Assembly (NCBI GenBank): GCA_021782065.1
Contig: JAJXVQ010000002.1
Coordinates: forward strand, 1-39,988
DNA length: 39,988 nt
Reading direction: 5' to 3'
DNA from: Pseudomonadota bacterium
Lineage (GTDB): Bacteria > Pseudomonadota > Gammaproteobacteria > UBA1113
In this document: positions 34,436-39,988 of the stretch, in pieces
How the letters are laid out: each line of letters begins with the position of its first letter
How positions within the stretch are numbered: position 1 is the first letter of the stretch
Position numbers and translations under genes: made by a program
The notes under the pieces: model-generated
The model's database searches: none
The model's input: the letters and a program-made list of their open reading frames with translations, nothing else
Told to the model about the DNA's origin: nothing

Positions 34436-37400
34436 TGACACAACCAGCGACTCGGCCGCTTTTTGCACAAGAACAATTTAGAATGTTTAGGCTACAGGTG
34501 TTTAATTGGGGTACTTTTTCTGGGATCCACGATATCTTAATCGCTCAAAAAGGATTCTTGTTTGTAGGTAGATCGGGGGCCGGAAAAACCACACTGCTCG
34601 ATGCTTTTTCAGCGCTATTGGTACCACCGCGATGGGTCGATTTCAATGCCGCAGCTCGCGAAATGGAACGTAATGGTCGCGATCGCAATATTGTCAGTTA
34701 CCTAAGGGGCGCCTGGGCAGAACAAAAAGATAGTGACTCCGGTGAAATTGCTACTCGTTACTTACGCCCCGGCACAACTTGGTCTGCCTTGGCATTATCG
34801 TATAAGAATAATCTAGGTCACACTGTAGTATTGGTACAAATTTTCTGGTTACGCGGCAATGCAACCGGCAACAGCGACGTTAAACGACATTATCTCATCT
34901 TCGAGCGAAACTTTGACCTTCAAGAATTAGAACATTTTGGTCAATCTAATCTGGATGTGAGAAAACTCAAACTATCATTTCCAGAGGTATTCGCACGCGA
35001 TGAATTTCGCCCTTATTGCGAACGTTTTTGCCGTCTATTAGGCATTGAAAGTAAGATGGCACTGCGTTTATTGCATAAAACCCAATCGGCTAAAAACCTA
35101 GGTGAACTCAATACCTTTCTACGCGAGTTTATGCTCGATAAACCGGAAACTTTTGAGGTGGCGGATCGCTTAGTCTCAGAATTTTCTGAACTCAATGCTG
35201 CACACTTAGCGGTAGTTACCGCTAGAGAACAACTGCAAATACTGAAGCCTGCCAGAGAGCAATATCAACAAATGCAATCCCTGATACTCCAGCGAAATGG
35301 ACTACAAGAATTACAAGAAGGAATAGACAACTATAGAGACACCCGCCGTATTGAGCTATTAAAACAACATCTAGATCAGTTGCGTATTGGTATAGAAGGT
35401 TTAGCGGGCGAAGCAGAACAACGCCACAGTAGTTTGAATAATTATACTATTGCTTTACGTGATTTGGAACGGCAGCACAGAGAAATGGGTGGCGATCAGA
35501 TTGTACAATGGCAAGAAGAAAAGAAAATGCTTGAATCACAATGTACTAATCGTTTACGCAAGCGAGGCCAGGCAGAAGAAGCCTGTAGAAATCTAGATAT
35601 TAATCTGCCCAATTCGCCTCAGGAATTTGCCCAGCTAGTAGGTAATGCTCGGGTAGAAATCGAACATTTGCAAGAAAAAAGTGATAGTAATCGTGAAAAA
35701 CAGCTAAAATTTGCCACTCAAAAAAAAGAAGCGGAAATGGCTTTTTCAGAGACGGTCAAAGAAGTACAAGTACTGCAACGTCAACCTTCCAATATTCCAG
35801 CTGATTTTTTAGAACTGCGCCAGCGTATTGCTACTGAAATAGGTATTTCTGAAACAGCATTGCCTTTTGTAGGAGAATTGATTGAGGTAAAACCCGATGC
35901 CACGGCCTGGCAAGGGGCGATCGAACGGGTATTACATGGCTTTGCATTATCATTATTGGTCGATGAACGCCATTACCCTGCCTTATCTCAGCATATCAAT
36001 CATACCCATTTAGCTCAGCGCCTCGTTTATTATCGTACGGGTCAAATTGAGAATGGACAAGCAAAACCCATCTCTAGCGATTCTTTATTTCTGAAATTAA
36101 ACGTAAAAGAAGGTCATTATAGCGATTGGCTTAAAACTGAACTGCAGCAGCGTTTCGATTATACCTGTGTAGCTTCCATGCAATCATTTAAAAGTGCTCA
36201 GCGCGCCTTAACTCAAGAAGGCCAAATCAAACATAGTAAAACTCGCCACGAAAAGGATGACCGTCGTAATATTAACGATCGCCGTCATTGGGTGTTAGGT
36301 TTTGATAATCGTGAAAAGTTGGCCCTCTTTCAGAAACAGGCCCAAGAGTTGGCAGCGAGTATTTCAAGTTTCGATGAGGAAATTAAAATTCTGTCCCAAC
36401 AAGATAGGAATCGTTCTAATCGTGCCATGCACTGCCAGACGCTAGCAAATTTACAGTGGCAAGAAATAGATGTCACACCACTCATAGAACGAATCGCTAC
36501 CATAGATCTACAAATTCTACAGACTCGTAAAGGCAACAATAGCTTCCAACAGATTTTCGAGCAAATCAATAGGCAACAAGAAATTATCAATCAAGCCGAA
36601 GAAGCATTACGCGAAACAAAAGTTGAGCAAAAAAATATAAGAAAAGAGATCGATGATAAACAAGAGAAATTGCAAGCCTTACAAAATAATCCTAGTATTA
36701 TCCCGCTTACCCCACATCAACAACAAGGATTAGATGAGCGTTACGCCAAAATGAGTGACAAAATATATTTAGACAATTTGGACAGATTAACTACCACCGT
36801 ATTGCAGAGCTTGAATAAAGAAATGGAAACCTTACATCGAGGCCTTGCTCAGTGTGAAAAACACATTGAAAACCAATTTATACAATTTAAACAGCGCTGG
36901 CCTATAGATGCGAGCGATTTAGACACCAGCCTCGCCAGTGCAACGGACTTTTTCGCCAAACTTACTAGACTAGAAAAGGACGGTTTACCCGCCCATGAAC
37001 AACGCTTTTTCGAACTATTGCAAAATCAGAGTCATCAGAATCTAGCCTCTCTTTCATCTTATCTAAACGACGCTAGAAAAGCCATTTTAGAAAGAATGGA
37101 ATTAGTCAATGAAAGTTTAAGTCAAGTACCCTTTAATCAAAATAATCATCAAAAAACATATTTGCACATTGATGTCAGTGATCGGCAATTACCCGAGGTG
37201 CGTGAATTCAAGCAGCAAATTCAGCAGGCGCTAAGCCATGCCTGGAGTGACGATCGAGAATTCGCCGAATCTCGTTTCTTAGTACTACGCGAACTGGTAA
37301 AGCGATTGTCTAGTCTAGATCCCGAAGAGAAACGTTGGCGCAGTTCAGTACTGGATGTGCGTTTACACGTAGAATTCATCGGCCGAGAAATAGATGCAAG

Positions 37401-37806
37401 TGGCGTAGAAGTAGAGATCTATCGCAGCGGCGCCGGTAAGTCCGGCGGTCAGCGCCAAAAATTAACCACTACCTGTTTGGCTGCGGCACTACGCTATCAA
37501 TTAGGTGGAAACGACTATGGCACACCCATATATGCACCGGTTATACTGGATGAAGCTTTTGACAAAGCAGATAATGAATTCACTGCGTTGGCTATGAATA
37601 TTTTCGCCAATTTTGGTTTTCAGATGATCATCGCCACTCCATTGAAATCTGTCATGACTTTGGAACCCTTCATTGGAGGTGCCTGTTTTGTAGATATCCA
37701 CGATCGCTGTATTTCAAGCGTCTTGCTCATCGAATATGACGACACAGCACAGCGGTTGCAACTTCCAGAGCAAACGCATAAGGAAACAAGTCTTGAAACT
37801 GCCTGA
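34435..37806 (+). CDS. jetC: Wadjet SMC ATPase JetC (MksB-like)
   Basis: 1123 residues. SMC/MukB-like motor that extrudes DNA loops. Walker A is GRSGAGKTT (45-53); two long coiled-coil arms (about 270-450 and 600-960) flank a hinge-like globular region near 465-560; ABC signature KSGGQRQKL starts at 1002; Walker B ends in D1039-E1040 (PVILDEAFDKAD). All catalytic parts are intact, so it should hydrolyse ATP. GGGAG lies upstream, with TAATG overlap to jetB. Length and motif order match type I JetC; MukB is excluded by the neighbours. Confidence 0.95.
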   Translation: MTQPATRPLFAQEQFRMFRLQVFNWGTFSGIHDILIAQKGFLFVGRSGAGKTTLLDAFSALLVPPRWVDFNAAAREMERNGRDRNIVSYLRGAWAEQKDSDSGEIATRYLRPGTTWSALALSYKNNLGHTVVLVQIFWLRGNATGNSDVKRHYLIFERNFDLQELEHFGQSNLDVRKLKLSFPEVFARDEFRPYCERFCRLLGIESKMALRLLHKTQSAKNLGELNTFLREFMLDKPETFEVADRLVSEFSELNAAHLAVVTAREQLQILKPAREQYQQMQSLILQRNGLQELQEGIDNYRDTRRIELLKQHLDQLRIGIEGLAGEAEQRHSSLNNYTIALRDLERQHREMGGDQIVQWQEEKKMLESQCTNRLRKRGQAEEACRNLDINLPNSPQEFAQLVGNARVEIEHLQEKSDSNREKQLKFATQKKEAEMAFSETVKEVQVLQRQPSNIPADFLELRQRIATEIGISETALPFVGELIEVKPDATAWQGAIERVLHGFALSLLVDERHYPALSQHINHTHLAQRLVYYRTGQIENGQAKPISSDSLFLKLNVKEGHYSDWLKTELQQRFDYTCVASMQSFKSAQRALTQEGQIKHSKTRHEKDDRRNINDRRHWVLGFDNREKLALFQKQAQELAASISSFDEEIKILSQQDRNRSNRAMHCQTLANLQWQEIDVTPLIERIATIDLQILQTRKGNNSFQQIFEQINRQQEIINQAEEALRETKVEQKNIRKEIDDKQEKLQALQNNPSIIPLTPHQQQGLDERYAKMSDKIYLDNLDRLTTTVLQSLNKEMETLHRGLAQCEKHIENQFIQFKQRWPIDASDLDTSLASATDFFAKLTRLEKDGLPAHEQRFFELLQNQSHQNLASLSSYLNDARKAILERMELVNESLSQVPFNQNNHQKTYLHIDVSDRQLPEVREFKQQIQQALSHAWSDDREFAESRFLVLRELVKRLSSLDPEEKRWRSSVLDVRLHVEFIGREIDASGVEVEIYRSGAGKSGGQRQKLTTTCLAAALRYQLGGNDYGTPIYAPVILDEAFDKADNEFTALAMNIFANFGFQMIIATPLKSVMTLEPFIGGACFVDIHDRCISSVLLIEYDDTAQRLQLPEQTHKETSLETA

Positions 37807-38983
37807 GGATGTACGGCAACTGCTCGATAAGTGTTTTCAAAACAGACGCCCTGAGTGGCTAGAGGCAGAAGCGGCGGGGGATGAAATCCGCAACACCTTA
37901 TGGCCATTGGAAATAAAACTGGGTATTCCTACTGAAGCGCTGGCTTTGAAACAACCTGAGGGTGTACGCACTTGGCTACACGCCTGGCAAAATTGGGCAG
38001 GTACTGGAATGCTGTTGTGGGAGGATCGCCAATGGAAAAGCATAGGCAAACAACGTGTACCCGCGCGCTTAATATTGAGTAATCCGTTAGAGGTTACTTT
38101 ATGGATAGGACAATCGCAGCGTTGGCAGCGTGCTGTTGTTCATTATAAAGCATTTATAGAACGTTGGCCAATGCTGAAAAAATGTTTGACTAAAAACTTT
38201 AATATACTTGCCGATTATAATGACGCTGATCTGCTTCATCTACAGGAAACCTTGGCCTGGCTCAACACGAACCCTAATTCGAACCTTTATCCACGGCAAT
38301 TGCCCATTATTGGTATTGATAGTAAATGGATCGATAGTCGCAAAAAATTGCTTTCCGATCTTATGGCTGCAATTCAAGGTGATCTTTGCAGTGAAGGCAA
38401 TTTCTTTCAGCGTTGTGGGCTGAAAGTACTATCACCCCTAATCCGTTTACGTATACTGGATCAAAGGCTACGAGATCGACTGGGAAGATTAGGGGATATT
38501 ACCTCCCCTTTAGAACAAGTAGCCACTTTGGAACTGCCAGCAAAAAATATATTTATTGTCGAGAATTTGCAGACAGGATTAGCTTTTACTGACCTGGCCG
38601 ATACTATTGTCATCATGGGCCTGGGCTATGGTGTGGATGTATTAAGCCGTTTGCCCTGGCTTGTAGAAGCACGTTGTATTTATTGGGGAGATCTAGACAC
38701 ACATGGATTCGCTATTTTAAATCGAGCCAGAAATTATCTACCAAAAATACAATCCGTGTTAATGAATGAAGAAACATTGATGGCTCATCAATCATTATGG
38801 GTAGAAGAAAAAGAACCGCACCCTGCAGAGGCACTTCCTTTATTGACTACCACAGAGCAAGTATTGTATCAATCAATAAAACAGAATAGATGGCGACAAA
38901 ATATACGTCTTGAACAAGAGCGTATTCATTGGGATTTTGCTTGGCGAGTGATAATAAAAACCTTAAAAGATAGAACTGATTAA
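37793..38983 (+). CDS. jetD: Wadjet nuclease subunit JetD (TOPRIM, DUF3322/DUF2220)
   Basis: 396 residues from TTG 37793 (MKLPEDVRQLL), with AAGGA upstream and a 14-nt overlap with jetC. The frame also has ATG 37736, which would give 415 residues. JetD dimers bend and cleave the extruded plasmid. The TOPRIM residues are complete: Glu257 in IVENLQTG, and D300-L-D302 in YWGDLDTHGF. The N-terminal DUF3322 part and the C-terminal VLMNEETLMAH region are as in relatives. An IS256-type element begins only 11 bp after the stop but leaves the gene intact. Confidence 0.94.
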   Translation: MKLPEDVRQLLDKCFQNRRPEWLEAEAAGDEIRNTLWPLEIKLGIPTEALALKQPEGVRTWLHAWQNWAGTGMLLWEDRQWKSIGKQRVPARLILSNPLEVTLWIGQSQRWQRAVVHYKAFIERWPMLKKCLTKNFNILADYNDADLLHLQETLAWLNTNPNSNLYPRQLPIIGIDSKWIDSRKKLLSDLMAAIQGDLCSEGNFFQRCGLKVLSPLIRLRILDQRLRDRLGRLGDITSPLEQVATLELPAKNIFIVENLQTGLAFTDLADTIVIMGLGYGVDVLSRLPWLVEARCIYWGDLDTHGFAILNRARNYLPKIQSVLMNEETLMAHQSLWVEEKEPHPAEALPLLTTTEQVLYQSIKQNRWRQNIRLEQERIHWDFAWRVIIKTLKDRTD

Positions 38984-38993
38984 CATTAATTTC

Positions 38994-39864
38994 GGTAGTG
39001 TTCACTAAAGTGTGTCAAATTTAAAAAGATAGGAATGGAGGAATAGGCAAAATGGTAAGGAGCGGGGTTTTTTAAGGCTAAGCCTAGTGAAAAAACCCCG
39101 CAAATGCGCCATAATTATTGCCTATTTTCCAACCACAGAAAGAGGTTTTAAAAATGACACACGAGACTATTTTACCAGAAAATGGAATATTGGACTTCGA
39201 GGCTTTTCAAAAAGAAGCCGCGAAAAAGATGAAGGCGGGTCAACCGCTTACCGGAGAGTCAGGAATACTGACACCACTGATAAAGAGAATAGTTGAAGCA
39301 TCGCTAGATGCCGAAATTGAACAGCACATGGAAGAATGTGATGGGGCTGGAGTAACAAATCGCCGTAATGGCAAACTGAGCAAGACAGTACAAACGGGCA
39401 GTGGGCCGATAGAGATAGAGACACCACGAGACCGTGCCGGTACTTTTGAACCTGAGATAGTTAAGAAACGACAAACGATTCTAAATGAGAGCTTAGACAA
39501 TAAGATTTTAGGCTTGTTTGGGTTGGGGATGAGTTATCAAGATATTCGCGGCCATATGCAAGAGATGTATGGCACGGGAATTTCTGATGGGCTCTTAAGT
39601 AAAATTACAGATAAGTTATTACCCATCATCACGGAATGGCGTAATCGACCTTTAGAGTCTATTTATGCCATAGTTTTCTTAGATGCGATGTTTTTTAAGG
39701 CTCGTGAAAATGGCAAAGTTGTCACAAAAACCATCTACAACATCTTAGGAATTAATCAGGAAGGCCATAAAGATATATTAGGATTTTATATAGCTGAAAG
39801 TGAGGGTTCGCATTTTTGGTTAGGCATTCTCAATGACCTTAAGGCACGCGGTGTTGAGGATATA
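38994..39864 (+). mobile_element. left part of an IS256-family element
   Basis: GGTAGTGTTCACTAAAGTGT at 38994 resembles IS256-group inverted-repeat ends and lies 11 bp after jetD. The transposase starts at 39154. IS256 homology stops near 39864, where sequence of another element begins, so the copy is interrupted. Confidence 0.65.
39062..39101. terminator. strong hairpin in the IS256-type leader
   Basis: GCGGGGTTTTTT (39062-39073) pairs exactly with AAAAAACCCCGC (39090-39101). The loop contains a second small stem, AGGCT-A-AGCCT. It may terminate the Wadjet transcript or protect the element from outside transcription. Confidence 0.6.
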
Positions 39865-39966
39865 TACCCAAGATCTTTGAAAAAGCTTGCAATTTGTCGC
39901 CAAAGGGATCAAGCTATGGGGTATGAAGAGATTATATTTAACACCAGAAGAAAAAGCATATCTTGA
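39154..39966 (+). pseudogene. IS256-family (Mutator-type) transposase, truncated
   Basis: Start at ATG 39154 with AGAGG upstream; the open frame above it lacks family sequence. The N-terminal two thirds are typical: RIVEASLDAEIEQHMEECDG, RRNGKLSKTVQTGSGPIEIE, PRDRAGTFEPEIVKKRQ, GMSYQDIRGHMQEMYGTGIS, and AIVFLDAMFFKAREN with the first catalytic Asp. After LKARGVEDI the reading departs from the family (the ACVDGL segment with the second Asp is missing) and the remaining 34 residues are out of family. It is interrupted by the element beginning near 39864. Confidence 0.85.
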
Positions 39967-39988
39967 AACTCGCCATCACAGCTGTGAA
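39923..39988 (+). CDS. start of an IS630-like transposase, cut by window edge
   Basis: 22 codons open from ATG 39923 to the edge: MKRLYLTPEEKAYLETRHHS and two more residues. The L-T-x-E-E-K-x-x-L-E pattern is typical of the first helix of IS630-family transposases. It lies inside the sequence that breaks the IS256 transposase. Too short for certainty. Confidence 0.45.
   Translation, partial: MKRLYLTPEEKAYLETRHHSCE

Noticed and set aside
32323..38983. Reading the four-gene operon as MukBEF chromosome condensin
   Set aside because: The fourth gene is a TOPRIM protein of DUF3322/DUF2220 type and JetA/JetB match DUF3375/DUF4194, which defines Wadjet rather than MukBEF.
1..39988. CRISPR array
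   Set aside because: No regularly spaced repeats with unique spacers were seen; the repeats present are palindromic elements, short phased motifs and an in-gene minisatellite.

Overview
The window reads as a chromosome segment of a gammaproteobacterium, most likely from the order Legionellales (Legionella, Coxiella, Rickettsiella or Berkiella-like). The reasons are the conserved gammaproteobacterial gene blocks ftsH-folP-glmM, uvrY-uvrC-pgsA and murJ-ribF-trmJ-iscS, a moderately AT-rich base composition, and large ankyrin-repeat proteins next to many decayed transposons. That combination is typical of amoeba- or arthropod-associated intracellular bacteria. The genus is an inference from gene content, not from a search.

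Layout. (1) 1-9235: two giant, divergently transcribed multi-domain proteins, both candidate host-interaction proteins. The left one is open for 1637 codons, runs off the window edge, and combines ankyrin, kinase-like and leucine-rich-repeat-like segments. The right one has 1404 residues with a heptad coiled coil and ankyrin repeats. Their predicted promoters overlap in a 109-bp gap. (2) 9400-11690: a BON-domain lipoprotein, a 172-bp MITE-like element, a 167-bp palindromic repeat, a small ankyrin protein with a basic C-terminal cluster, and an IS5-type transposase relic. (3) 11721-15887: the ftsH-folP-glmM operon with a strong sigma70-like promoter. (4) 16208-17815: an IS66-type relic cut by a second MITE copy, truA, and a fragment of a DUF4143-type ATPase. 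(5) 17950-22294: rhomboid protease, small membrane protein, pgsA, uvrC, uvrY, a tRNA-derived repeat and tRNA-Ser(UGA). (6) 22572-25655: a broken transposase, an S24-like repressor lacking its self-cleavage residues, and another transposase relic. (7) 25656-30940: a tightly overlapping murJ-ribF-trmJ-iscS-iscU-like-iscA cluster in which the IscU-like scaffold has lost two of its three ligand cysteines and IscS lacks its usual C-terminal tail. (8) 30941-31718: relics of a type I methyltransferase (hsdM), a nucleotidyltransferase-partner gene and a DMT transporter. (9) 31698-38983: a hotdog thioesterase, then a complete, apparently intact four-gene Wadjet (JetABCD) plasmid-defence operon. (10) 38994-39988: an IS256-type element interrupted by the start of an IS630-type element.

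How it works together. The housekeeping operons cover membrane proteolysis, folate and peptidoglycan precursors, DNA repair, phospholipid synthesis, Fe-S assembly and lipid II flipping. The accessory parts are two presumptive effector loci and one defence locus. The defence locus sits among relics of another defence system and fresh IS elements, which suggests an old defence island of which only Wadjet remains complete. The best candidates for undescribed biology are the kinase-like giant protein with its promoter-coupled neighbour, the cysteine-depleted Isc set, and three separate families of palindromic or MITE-like repeats.
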